A DNA stretch of 64,000 nt. Origin: Clostridium sp. CS001 (GTDB lineage Bacteria; Bacillota; Clostridia; Clostridiales; Clostridiaceae). Shown here piece after piece: positions 1-8,552 of this stretch. The DNA lies in the NCBI RefSeq assembly GCF_020443565.1, contig NZ_JAIZZN010000015.1, forward strand, positions 1-64,000, in the 5' to 3' direction. Each line of letters opens with the position of its first letter. The first letter of the stretch is position 1. A model generated the notes under the pieces. The model did not search any database. It worked only from the letters and a program-made list of their open reading frames with translations, and was not told the origin of the DNA. Both the position numbers and the translations under genes were made by a program.

Positions 1-243
1 ATTCATTTGAGCATTAGCAAGTGCTAAACTATCCACTTCTTTCAACCACTCAAACTCAGTCTTATATTGTGCAGGCGTAGGATATTTCATTGTTTTAATA
101 TCTAATTCTTTATTTTCCTCATATGATTTAATCCTTTCAGCCAACATTCGATTATATACAAACCTAGTGCATCCAAAAGTTTTAGCTAAATATATTCTTT
201 GTTCTTGGTTTGGATATAGTCTGAATTTATATGCCTTTAGCAT
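1..243 (-). CDS. tnpB: TnpB (IS200/IS605 OrfB) N-terminus, cut by window edge
   Basis: The 81 visible residues begin MLKAYKFRLYPNQEQ and continue with FGCTRFVYNRML, the standard start of IS605-family OrfB/TnpB, an RNA-guided nuclease of transposon origin. A GGTGA ribosome site precedes the ATG at 243. The frame stays open to base 1, so the catalytic RuvC region lies outside the window and intactness cannot be judged. It follows directly on the end of a tnpA remnant, the usual tnpA-tnpB order. The family call is firm; whether the element is functional is unknown. Confidence 0.9.
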   Translation of the reverse strand, partial: MLKAYKFRLYPNQEQRIYLAKTFGCTRFVYNRMLAERIKSYEENKELDIKTMKYPTPAQYKTEFEWLKEVDSLALANAQMN

Positions 244-252
244 TTTTTCACC

Positions 253-378
253 TCATTTCATTCCTTTATTTTCGATATACTTTCTAACTATATCTATAGG
301 AACACCACCTGTTGTTATAAGGCAATAACTTCTACTCCAAAAATACTGATTACATGATACATCACTAATAGTAACTTG
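253..378 (-). pseudogene. tnpA: IS200-type TnpA transposase, C-terminal fragment
   Basis: A 41-residue open segment reads CNQYFWSRSYCLITTGG followed by VPIDIVRKYIENKGMK and a stop. This is the conserved C-terminal end of the IS200/IS605 Y1 (HUH) transposase. The frame is closed upstream by a stop at 379-381, and the N-terminal HUH motif and catalytic tyrosine region are absent, so the gene is broken. It stops 10 bases before the tnpB start. The lost part ends against the anti-sigma fragment, which suggests a deletion or one-ended rearrangement during element decay. Confidence 0.85.
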
Positions 379-394
379 TCAAAGAGTTATTATT

Positions 395-520
395 TTAGGT
401 ATCTAACCTAATATAAGCGCCACTATCTTTTAAAGCTTTTCTTACTAAGAAATCTAATTCATCTGGGATAAGAACCTCCATATATCTCTTTTTAATTTCA
501 ACTAAGTTCTCATTCTTCAT
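395..520 (-). pseudogene. Anti-sigma factor (RsiV-like), N-terminal stub
   Basis: An ATG at 520 opens a 41-codon frame: MKNENLVEIKKRYMEVLIP, then DELDFLVRKALKDSGAYIRLDT and a stop. The EIKKRYMEVLIPDELDFLVRKAL part resembles the cytoplasmic start of RsiV-type anti-sigma factors encoded just after their ECF sigma factor. The transmembrane and extracellular DUF3298/4163 parts are missing, and the last residues look like read-through into foreign DNA. It begins 3 bases after the sigma-factor stop, as in an intact sigma/anti-sigma pair. The family call is from pattern memory and is moderate. Confidence 0.55.
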
Positions 521-522
521 AA

Positions 523-723
523 TTAAACCACCTCATCCTTCATTACAATTTTTAATATTTCAAGGGCTTTATATAATCGAGTTTTTACTGTATTAATATT
601 TACGTTAAGAATTTCTGCAATTTCATCTATCTTCAGATCCTCAAAATATCGCAACTTTATTATCAAGCGAAAATCATCCGGTAGATCATTCAATTTCCTT
701 TGTAAACTAAAGATTCCATTTGA
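523..723 (-). pseudogene. ECF sigma factor, C-terminal region-4 fragment
   Basis: The open segment contains LQRKLNDLPDDFRLIIKLRY, then FEDLKIDEIAEILNVNINTV and KTRLYKALEILK, a clear sigma region 4 (helix-turn-helix binding the -35 element) of an extracytoplasmic-function sigma factor. A stop at 724-726 closes the frame upstream, there is no start codon, and region 2 is absent, so only the last third survives. It is followed directly by an anti-sigma stub. The whole sigma/anti-sigma locus has been eroded from both ends, next to an IS200/IS605 remnant. Confidence 0.85.
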
Positions 724-820
724 TCAACAGAAATATATTATATAGTCTTTATCGACAATTTAGTTTCTTAAACTACATATAATATAATATATGTGCATAA
801 TTAAAGGAGGTCCAGCATAA

Positions 821-2029
821 GTGAAAATTACTTTTAAAACAGTCTTCTCACATATTACCTATATTTTTATTCTTTTAGGGTGTTATTTCTTGTCTAAAAG
901 GGTTCCTTCATTCACACCTCCTGTTATACTTGTTATTGAGTATTCTTCATATATTATATTTGGATTAGGCCTTATTTTAAGCCTTCGATTTAATCAAGGG
1001 AGAGTTTTCTTGATAATTTTGCTGCTTGCCTTATTTCAATTCCTTTTAAACTATTACCCTCAACTATCAATAAGTACTGCAACTTATTCTCAGATCCTTT
1101 ATCCAGTGATTTGCATGCTTATACCACTTAATATAGTTGCCTTTTCTCAATTAAAAGAAAGAGGAATCTTCTCCTTCTGGGGAAAAATACGTATCTCCTT
1201 TATACTAATTGAGATATTTGTTATATATAAAATTGTTGTGTCTAATGATCCATCAATACAAAAGATATTAAATTATAAATTTATAAGTATCCCTGTAGAG
1301 AGCACTATTATGAATCAAATAGCTTTGTTAATATTCTCTTTAACACTAGTATTTTTTATAATTAAAGCCTACTTCAAAAATAGTGTTTTTGAAGTACGAT
1401 TAATTGGTGTTACTATTTCTGTTTTCACAGCCCTTTTTTTTGTTAATGACAAGATATCTTTTTCTATATTTCTAAGTTCTGCTGGTTTAATGTTAATTAC
1501 CAGCATCATTGAGGATTCCTACTCTATGGCTTATCTTGATGAACTTACGGGAATACCTTCCCGTCGTGCCCTTAGAGAGGACTTGATGAAGCTCGGGAAT
1601 AAATATGTTATTGCAATGATAGATATTGATTTTTTTAAGAAATTTAATGATAAGTATGGGCACGATGTTGGAGATGATGTCCTAAAATTAGTAGCTTCTA
1701 ATTTAGTACAGGTCACAGGCGGTGGAAAAGCCTTTCGATATGGAGGGGAAGAATTTACAATACTATTTCCTGGTAAATCTATAAATGAAGCAATCCCTCA
1801 TTTGGAAAACTTACGTGAAAAAGTCTCCAAATCAGGATACACAAAAAAATCTTCAAAATCTCAAAATTCAAAATCAAAACGCGGAAGTTCTAGCCAATTA
1901 TTTATTACTATAAGCATAGGCGTATGTGAAAAAAACAGTAAATACAAATCTCCTAGCGAAGTAATGAAAGGCGCTGACACTTCCATGTACCGTGCTAAGA
2001 AAAAAGGTCGAAACTGTGTAAGTAAATAA
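821..2029 (+). CDS. Membrane-bound GGDEF diguanylate cyclase
   Basis: This makes the second messenger c-di-GMP from two GTP. Residues 1-230 form about seven to eight hydrophobic membrane segments with no recognisable ligand domain. The GGDEF domain runs from DELTGIPSRR (240) through DIDFFKKFNDKYGHDVGDD to the catalytic RYGGEEF (308-312). The positions of the inhibitory I-site (RxxD before the RYGGEEF strand) read TGGG, so allosteric product inhibition is not expected. An unusual Lys/Ser-rich insert (residues 342-358) interrupts the domain before the ITISIGV strand. The start is GTG, chosen because AGGAGG lies at 805-810. It stands alone, between a decayed sigma locus and the ABC exporter. Confidence 0.9.
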   Translation: MKITFKTVFSHITYIFILLGCYFLSKRVPSFTPPVILVIEYSSYIIFGLGLILSLRFNQGRVFLIILLLALFQFLLNYYPQLSISTATYSQILYPVICMLIPLNIVAFSQLKERGIFSFWGKIRISFILIEIFVIYKIVVSNDPSIQKILNYKFISIPVESTIMNQIALLIFSLTLVFFIIKAYFKNSVFEVRLIGVTISVFTALFFVNDKISFSIFLSSAGLMLITSIIEDSYSMAYLDELTGIPSRRALREDLMKLGNKYVIAMIDIDFFKKFNDKYGHDVGDDVLKLVASNLVQVTGGGKAFRYGGEEFTILFPGKSINEAIPHLENLREKVSKSGYTKKSSKSQNSKSKRGSSSQLFITISIGVCEKNSKYKSPSEVMKGADTSMYRAKKKGRNCVSK

Positions 2030-2193
2030 TAGTGATAATATTCAATATCATGAGTTTCTGCACTTTCTCCAATAAGTATAATGTGTTTGCAAATCCATTT
2101 TTAATATTTTTGTGGTTATTAGGTTCCTCCAGTACTTATACTGATGCTACTACAATTTCTGTTCTACAAGCGAATTCCCTTTCCATTTCGATA

Positions 2194-3978
2194 TCAATTA
2201 CACTGATGCTGTCTTCCAAACTGACTATTATAGAGTTTTTCATAGAACCCACCCTTTTCCATTAACTCCTTATGGGTTCCTTGTTCTATAATATTTCCTT
2301 CATCTATAACCAATATTAAATCTGCATTACGAATAGTTGAAAGTCTATGTGCAATAACAAAGCTAGTTCTTCCTTTCATTATATTCCTCATAGCTTTTTG
2401 AAGTAACATTTCCAATCTAGTATCAACTGAACTAGTTGCTTCATCTAATATTAATATTGCTGGATTTGATATTATAGCTCTTGCTATAGTCAAAAGCTGT
2501 TTCTCTCCTTGAGATATGTTAGAAGCTTCTTCATTCAAAAACATATTATACCCATCTGGAAGAGTTTTAATAAAGTGATGTACATTAGCTACTTTAGCTG
2601 CTTCAATAATTTCTTCTCTGCTAGCTCCAAATCTCCCATACTCAATATTTTCATAAATTGTTCCATTATATAGCCAAGTATCCTGAAGAACCATACCGAA
2701 TATAGAACGTAAATCTTCGCGTTTCATATCTCGAGTATCCACTCCATCTATTTTTATAGCTCCTCCTTGAATATCATAAAATCTCATTAATAAATTTATT
2801 AATGTGGTTTTACCTGCTCCTGTTGGACCTACTATAGCAACCATCTGACCACTTTCTATCTCTGCACTTAAATCCTCAATTAAAATGTTATCTTCATTAT
2901 ATCCAAATTTGACATGTTCAAAAGTTACATTTCCACATGGATTCGCGAGCTTTATAAAATCAACTTTGTCTGGAATCTCTTCTTTTTCATCTAATATTTC
3001 AAATACACGTTCAATTGCTGCAAAGGCTGATTGTATTGCAGCAGATAATTGCGTTACTTGCGAAATTGGTTGATTTATTTGCCATATATACCGAATAGAG
3101 GCTTGAAGATTACCAACTGTCATTATTCCACTTATAGCATATATGGCGCCAAAAATTCCAACAACTGCAATTCCTAGATAACTAACTAACGAAACTAATG
3201 GAGACATTATACTTGATATAAACTGTGCCTTAAATCCAGTATTAAAAAGTTCTTCATTAATATTTTCAAAATCTTTTATAGCATCCTCTTGCTTTCCATA
3301 TAGTTTTATTTCATTAAACCCAGTATATGTTTCTTGAACTTTACCATTCAATTTTCCCAAAGCCTTTTGCTGATTATAAAATAGATTTTGTGATTTACTA
3401 ACTATAAATTTTGACACTAAATAACTTATCGGTATTATAAGTATAGCTAACAATGCAAATTTTATGTTAATTGTAAACATCATGACAATAGCTAGAGTTA
3501 GTGACAATATTGAATTTATAACTTGGCTAAAGCTCTGTTGAAGTGCATTAGAAATAGTATCTATATCATTTGTTATACGGCTCAGCACATCCCCATAACT
3601 GTTTTTATCAAAATAACTTATAGGTAATTTTCTAATTTTACCTTGAACAGCATTTCTTAAATCTTTCATAATATTTTGAATAGCATTTGTTAATAATGCA
3701 CTTGCTAAATATGTACATAATGCTCCAACTACATAGATAAATGCCAATATACCCATTACTGTGAGAATATATTTAAAGTTAACTGAAGCTCCCTTAGTCC
3801 CTTTTGCTATGTTCACAGCATCTTTGGCAAGACTAGTTGTAATTAATCCTTCTATTTTGGGAGCAATAGCAGTAAAAATAGCAGCTACTACTATAAATAA
3901 AATTGCAGCAAAAAACGGTTTCCCATAAGGTTTTACGAAAGGAGAAATTTTTCTTGTATTATCTTTTAACTTTTTCAT
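2194..3978 (-). CDS. ABC exporter half-transporter, catalytic-site subunit (BmrD/TM288-like)
   Basis: It pairs with the upstream gene to form a heterodimeric multidrug-type ABC exporter. Residues 1-330 hold six membrane segments (ABC type-1 fold); the nucleotide-binding domain has Walker A GPTGAGKTT (about 385), Walker B ILILDEATSSVD with the catalytic Glu, and an H-loop in VIAHRLST. The signature motif is ISQGEKQ, not LSGGQ, as expected of the subunit whose signature faces the degenerate site. Its ATG overlaps the stop of the upstream gene by four bases, so the two are translationally coupled. No terminator was seen in the 164 bases downstream. Confidence 0.93.
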   Translation of the reverse strand: MKKLKDNTRKISPFVKPYGKPFFAAILFIVVAAIFTAIAPKIEGLITTSLAKDAVNIAKGTKGASVNFKYILTVMGILAFIYVVGALCTYLASALLTNAIQNIMKDLRNAVQGKIRKLPISYFDKNSYGDVLSRITNDIDTISNALQQSFSQVINSILSLTLAIVMMFTINIKFALLAILIIPISYLVSKFIVSKSQNLFYNQQKALGKLNGKVQETYTGFNEIKLYGKQEDAIKDFENINEELFNTGFKAQFISSIMSPLVSLVSYLGIAVVGIFGAIYAISGIMTVGNLQASIRYIWQINQPISQVTQLSAAIQSAFAAIERVFEILDEKEEIPDKVDFIKLANPCGNVTFEHVKFGYNEDNILIEDLSAEIESGQMVAIVGPTGAGKTTLINLLMRFYDIQGGAIKIDGVDTRDMKREDLRSIFGMVLQDTWLYNGTIYENIEYGRFGASREEIIEAAKVANVHHFIKTLPDGYNMFLNEEASNISQGEKQLLTIARAIISNPAILILDEATSSVDTRLEMLLQKAMRNIMKGRTSFVIAHRLSTIRNADLILVIDEGNIIEQGTHKELMEKGGFYEKLYNSQFGRQHQCN

Positions 3979-5705
3979 TGCTCCAGTTCCTCCTTTGTAA
4001 GTTGAGATGATGCAATTTCATGATAGATTTCACAGGTTTTTAGTAATTCTTTATGAGTTCCTATTCCTACTATCTCGCCTTCATTCAATACTATAATTTT
4101 ATTAGCATCAATTATAGATCCTATCCTCTGAGCAACTATTAAAACTACTGAATCTCTAGTTTCGTTTTTTAATTTTTCTCTAAGCATTGCATCTGTTTTA
4201 AAATCTAGGGCGGAAAAGCTATCATCAAAAATATAAATTTCAGGTTTTCTAACTAATGCTCTTGCAATAGATAATCTTTGCTTTTGCCCTCCTGAAACAT
4301 TAGATCCACCTTCACTTATTAGTTCCTCAAATTTTTTAGGTTTACTATCAATAAAATCATAGGCCTGTGCTACCTTGGCAGAATGTTCAAGTTCATCTTT
4401 ATCTGCATCATTTTTACCAAATTTAATATTAGTGCCTATACTGCCAGTAAACAACAACGTCTTCTGAGGTATAAATCCTATTTTTACACGTAATGCCTTT
4501 AAATCATAGTCTCTCACATCTACTCCATCTATCTTTATGTTACCTTCTGTAACATCATAAAATCTTGGAATTAAATTAATTAATGTACTTTTGCCACTGC
4601 CTGTACTTCCTATGAATGCTACTGTTTCTCCTTTTACTGCTTTAAATGATATATCTCTTAGTACTGGCACCTCTCCATCTGGATAAGTAAAGGTAACATT
4701 ATTAAATTCTACAATACCCTTAATATCTGTAGCCTTAATACCATCTTTAGGATTTTTTATAATAGGCTCTGTATCTAATATCTCTTGAATTCTATCAGCT
4801 GAAATTTGTGCTTTTGGATACATTATAAACACCATTGAAAAAAGCATAATAGAGAACATTGCATGGAACAAATATTCTATAAACGCTACCAATTGTCCAA
4901 CTTGTAGCATTCCTAAATTTATCATTTTGCTAGAAATCCCAAAAATAGCAATCACTGCTAAATTCAACAAGACAAAGAAAAGTGGTTGAGCAATTGCCAT
5001 AAGTTTATATAACTTCTTAGATATATTTGTATAGTCATTATTAATTTCTTCAAATCTTTGTTTTTCATGATCATCATTACCAAATGCCCTGATTACTCTA
5101 GTTCCAGTTAAATTTTCTCTTGAAATTCTATTTAATTTATCTAATCTTTTCTGTTGTTTTTCTGAAATTGGATAAGATATTTTAGCTATAATAATTACTC
5201 CAAGTACTATGAATGGCACCGTTATTGCTAATACTACAGATAGCTTCAAGCTCGTTCTAAGAATCATCACTAAACTTACAATAAACATAACCGGCGTAAG
5301 TAATGCTGTTCTAAGCAATGTGTTTGTAAATTGGAGCACTTGAAAAACATCATTGGTTGTTCTAGTTATCATTGATGATATTCCAAACTTATCATACTCA
5401 CTATGTGAAAACTCCTGTGATTTTTTAAAAATATCATTTCTTATATCTCTAGTCATACTAGTAGAGATTTTTGAAGAACAGTATCCTAATAATATTGTAC
5501 CCATGGCCCCAATTATAGAAATTACTACAATTATAATACCCATATATTTTATGTATTCTGTATCCTTATTGGCTATTCCCTTGTCAATCACTCTAGAGAT
5601 TATTGTTGGAATTCCGAGTTCTACTAATGCAAATCCAAAAACTGATATCATATTAAGCACTAGAAGTAGTTTATATTTTTTTATATATTTTAATATTAAT
5701 TTCAT
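3975..5705 (-). CDS. ABC exporter half-transporter, degenerate-site subunit (BmrC/TM287-like)
   Basis: First gene of the exporter operon. Six membrane segments precede a nucleotide-binding domain with Walker A GSTGSGKST, canonical signature VSGGQKQ and Walker B IYIFDDSFSALD. Asp replaces the catalytic Glu, and VAQRIGS replaces the H-loop histidine. This is the known asymmetry of heterodimeric exporters: its Walker site is degenerate, while its LSGGQ-like motif completes the active site of the partner. Transcription probably starts at the MerR-type promoter at 5803-5833. The substrate is unknown; multidrug export is inferred from the MerR/GyrI-like neighbour. Confidence 0.93.
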   Translation of the reverse strand: MKLILKYIKKYKLLLVLNMISVFGFALVELGIPTIISRVIDKGIANKDTEYIKYMGIIIVVISIIGAMGTILLGYCSSKISTSMTRDIRNDIFKKSQEFSHSEYDKFGISSMITRTTNDVFQVLQFTNTLLRTALLTPVMFIVSLVMILRTSLKLSVVLAITVPFIVLGVIIIAKISYPISEKQQKRLDKLNRISRENLTGTRVIRAFGNDDHEKQRFEEINNDYTNISKKLYKLMAIAQPLFFVLLNLAVIAIFGISSKMINLGMLQVGQLVAFIEYLFHAMFSIMLFSMVFIMYPKAQISADRIQEILDTEPIIKNPKDGIKATDIKGIVEFNNVTFTYPDGEVPVLRDISFKAVKGETVAFIGSTGSGKSTLINLIPRFYDVTEGNIKIDGVDVRDYDLKALRVKIGFIPQKTLLFTGSIGTNIKFGKNDADKDELEHSAKVAQAYDFIDSKPKKFEELISEGGSNVSGGQKQRLSIARALVRKPEIYIFDDSFSALDFKTDAMLREKLKNETRDSVVLIVAQRIGSIIDANKIIVLNEGEIVGIGTHKELLKTCEIYHEIASSQLTKEELEQ

Positions 5706-5802
5706 TCCTGATATTCTCTCCTTTTCCTATGTAGTGTACTTGCTTGTACACCCATTGATTTTATTTACTCTTGAAATATTAGTGCAATAACATTATCATA
5801 TA

Positions 5803-5833
5803 ATGATAAAGTATACTGTTACCGTATAGTCAA
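5803..5833 (-). promoter_or_regulatory. MerR-type promoter/operator of the ABC exporter operon
   Basis: On the minus strand the -35 is TTGACT (5833-5828) and the -10 is TATCAT (5808-5803), separated by exactly 19 bases. The spacer holds the inverted repeat TATAC-N7-GTATA. An over-long 19-bp spacer with a palindrome is the hallmark of promoters that MerR-family activators untwist. The MerR-like gene begins 15 bases beyond the -35 on the other strand. This supports drug-induced activation of the exporter by that regulator. Confidence 0.8.
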
Positions 5834-5848
5834 GAGGAGAATTTAGCT

Positions 5849-6679
5849 ATGAATGAAAAGTTTAATAAATATTTTAATACTGGAGATTTTGCAAAGCTAT
5901 GTAATGTAAAGAAACAAACTCTTTTTCATTACGATGATATTGGCATTTTTTCTCCTGAAATAAAAGATGATAACGGATATAGATATTATTCCTATCAACA
6001 ATTTGATGTTTTTAATGTGATTACTATTTTAAAAGAAATAGATATGCCTTTGAAGGGGATTAAAGCTTATCTTGATAATAGAAGTCCAAGTACATTAGTT
6101 GAACTATTTAAAAGTAAAGTATTAGAAGTAGATTTAGAAATAGAAAATTTAAAAAGAATACGTAAACTCATGGAAACAAAAATTGCTATAACAGAAGAAG
6201 CCTGCATAATAGATTATTCTAAGATTAGTTTAGAATTTTTTGACGAGGAGTATCTAGTTCTTAGTAATTCAATTGAAGATGTAACCCATAAGGATTACTT
6301 GAAAATTGTATCTGAGCATATGAATTATTGCACCTTAAATCATCTTAACTCAGGTCATTCTATTGGTATCATAATAAATAAAGAAAATATATTAAAAGGA
6401 GTATCTGAGAATTACTCCTTTCTATATACAAAACTAGATTCTAATAATGACAGTCCTTTTACTTTTACTAAACCAAAAGGTCTCTATTGCATCGCATATC
6501 ATAAAGGAAACTACAATAATATCGACAAAACCTATAAAAAAATACTGCAATTCTTAAAATCGTCTAATTTAATCATTGGAAAATATTCTTATGAGGAGTG
6601 TCTTTTAGATGAGGTCGCAGTAGAAGGCTACGACAATTATGTAACTCAAATTTTAGTTGAAGTTGAAATCGATATTTAA
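5849..6679 (+). CDS. MerR-family activator with GyrI-like effector domain (BmrR/BltR type)
   Basis: Residues 8-75 form the winged helix of the MerR family: FNTGDFAKLCNVKKQTLFHYDDIGIFSPE and the NGYRYYSYQQFDVFNVI segment. A coiled-coil dimer helix follows (about 85-125), and residues 140-276 resemble the GyrI-like small-molecule-binding domain, with a YCIAYHKGNYNNI strand. It is divergent from the ABC exporter genes and next to their 19-bp-spacer promoter, so it is the likely ligand-responsive activator. AGAGGAG at 5834-5840 supports the start. Ligand unknown. Confidence 0.88.
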   Translation: MNEKFNKYFNTGDFAKLCNVKKQTLFHYDDIGIFSPEIKDDNGYRYYSYQQFDVFNVITILKEIDMPLKGIKAYLDNRSPSTLVELFKSKVLEVDLEIENLKRIRKLMETKIAITEEACIIDYSKISLEFFDEEYLVLSNSIEDVTHKDYLKIVSEHMNYCTLNHLNSGHSIGIIINKENILKGVSENYSFLYTKLDSNNDSPFTFTKPKGLYCIAYHKGNYNNIDKTYKKILQFLKSSNLIIGKYSYEECLLDEVAVEGYDNYVTQILVEVEIDI

Positions 6680-6695
6680 TATGTGCATAGAATAA

Positions 6696-8549
6696 TTATT
6701 GTGCCAGCTCAAGGGCCAAAGTATCACCTAGATGAATGATTTTATAGCATCCTTCTTCTCCAGACACACCAAAATACTTTTTCAAGATGTATTTTGCTTC
6801 TGAATCACTTTCAACTATAACAAGATTATCATATCCCCCTAGGAGATTAATCAGGTTATCCTCATAAAAAGCACAAATACCATCCACATTTGGTGCGTAA
6901 AGCATATATTTGGCTATATACTGCATGTAATAATTCGTTACCTGCCCGTTAGTATCTGATGCATAAAATAAATATCGCTCTTCATCAACTTTGCCTTCTA
7001 ATGGCCAGTGGTCACCTGTAACCTGATATACCTTATAAGGCAAAGTGGTTTTGTATGAACTCTGGATAGATTTCATACCATTATATTCCGACATCATCAA
7101 TGTTACAGTCAGTGCAGTAAGAATTATTAATCCATTTTGATACCTTTCTTTACTTTGGACGGACTTATAAGCGCGGTAAGCAGGCATGTCACTGACTTTA
7201 TAATAAAATGAATTTTCAATATCCACCGTTGCACATAGGATGAGCCCACCTGCAAATAAAATCACGATACTGGATGCATAACGTTCAAATCCAGCTAATA
7301 CTATAGCCTCCTCAATGGGCATAGAAAAAATATAAAGTCCAAGTATGCCGATATAGTAACTGATAAGGACTATGTCCAAAGCTATTAGTGTCTTCCATAG
7401 CTTCCAGTTTTTCTTTATCACAATTACCACAAAGATACTGGCAAGAACAGCTGCAATATTGAATCCTATAATTCCCATCATGGAACGACTTTTGAGGTCA
7501 AATACAGATTTTACAAATAGCAAAGTTATTTGCCTGATATCTTCACCGCTTTTGACTTTGGAAAGACTTTGGATATTGTTAGGTGAAATTTCAAATTTAT
7601 TCCCCACACCCTGAAATCCATATGCCATATGTATCATCCACAAAATATATGGTGTAAAGGAAGCTGAAATAGAAATAAGAACCTTCCCTATATTCTTGTA
7701 TAGTCGGTTATCCTTATTTCTTAGCAACACATAAACCATATAAATCAACCCAATTCCTGCAAATATGACTCCTGTGCTTTTTATTATCATTAAAAGTCCT
7801 GCTAAGGGTATAATTGTAATACATAATTTTGTTATCTCCCTTTGGTACACGTATATGACAACAAACATTACAAGCGTATATATGGGGAGCAGGAAGTCAA
7901 CTAGAAGGTTGTCTATACGTATTGTAATATTAAATATGGACAACACAGAACATCCTGCCGCTAAAAAAGCATAAAGTAAAAACCGTTTCCTTTCCTTAAT
8001 TATCCCAAAAATAGCATAAAAACAAGAAAAGATAAGAATACCCTGGGCTGTCAGCATAATTCCTTGCGTATTTCCAACAAAACGGCAAATAAAATAAATA
8101 AATGAGGAAATACCCAGTGGATAATTTTTGAAATCAATCAAAACAGATCCTACATCAGGAAATGTGTTAGTAATAAGCATCTGCTTAAGAACAATTGCCC
8201 AGTGAGAAAAGTTATCATAATGTATAAGCTTGCTAGTTATTAATAAATAGAAAAAGAACAGACTTCCCACCATGAATGCCACATGAAACAAGGAAGTTTT
8301 TAAATTTAAATATGTCCTCCGTCTAACCACTTGAATAAAATATACTATAAACAGCGCTACACCCACAAATAGCAGGAATATGGACCCTGGAAACAAATAT
8401 CCCGTAAGTCCACAAAAATATACTGTACATGCAATGGCTGAACAAACAAAAGCAGGTATGAATTCTGTTTGAAGTTTCAGCTTTTTCCTTGTTAACATCA
8501 TGTAACCAAGTATTGAGCAAAGAACCACCATCCACATTATAACTTTCAT
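6696..8549 (-). CDS. Polytopic membrane protein of exopolysaccharide operon, possible GT-C glycosyltransferase
   Basis: Last gene of a three-gene operon with two glycosyltransferases. About 12-14 hydrophobic segments fill residues 1-500, and a soluble extracytoplasmic domain of about 110 residues ends the protein. The first large loop has IHYDNFSHWAIVLKQML, an acidic residue placed as in GT-C enzymes (PMT/ArnT/RgtA-like), which use polyprenyl-phosphate sugars. I do not recognise a specific family. It could instead be a polymerase or flippase-like partner. It starts 3 bases after the preceding stop. Convergent with the MerR gene, 16 bases apart, with no evident terminator between them. Confidence 0.6.
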   Translation of the reverse strand: MKVIMWMVVLCSILGYMMLTRKKLKLQTEFIPAFVCSAIACTVYFCGLTGYLFPGSIFLLFVGVALFIVYFIQVVRRRTYLNLKTSLFHVAFMVGSLFFFYLLITSKLIHYDNFSHWAIVLKQMLITNTFPDVGSVLIDFKNYPLGISSFIYFICRFVGNTQGIMLTAQGILIFSCFYAIFGIIKERKRFLLYAFLAAGCSVLSIFNITIRIDNLLVDFLLPIYTLVMFVVIYVYQREITKLCITIIPLAGLLMIIKSTGVIFAGIGLIYMVYVLLRNKDNRLYKNIGKVLISISASFTPYILWMIHMAYGFQGVGNKFEISPNNIQSLSKVKSGEDIRQITLLFVKSVFDLKSRSMMGIIGFNIAAVLASIFVVIVIKKNWKLWKTLIALDIVLISYYIGILGLYIFSMPIEEAIVLAGFERYASSIVILFAGGLILCATVDIENSFYYKVSDMPAYRAYKSVQSKERYQNGLIILTALTVTLMMSEYNGMKSIQSSYKTTLPYKVYQVTGDHWPLEGKVDEERYLFYASDTNGQVTNYYMQYIAKYMLYAPNVDGICAFYEDNLINLLGGYDNLVIVESDSEAKYILKKYFGVSGEEGCYKIIHLGDTLALELAQ

Positions 8550-8552
8550 GAT

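Noticed and set aside
2032-2265. 77-codon plus-strand frame after the diguanylate cyclase
   Set aside because: It overlaps the 3' end of the ABC transporter gene on the other strand, has no ribosome site and a low-complexity Ser/Ile composition; it is an antisense shadow.
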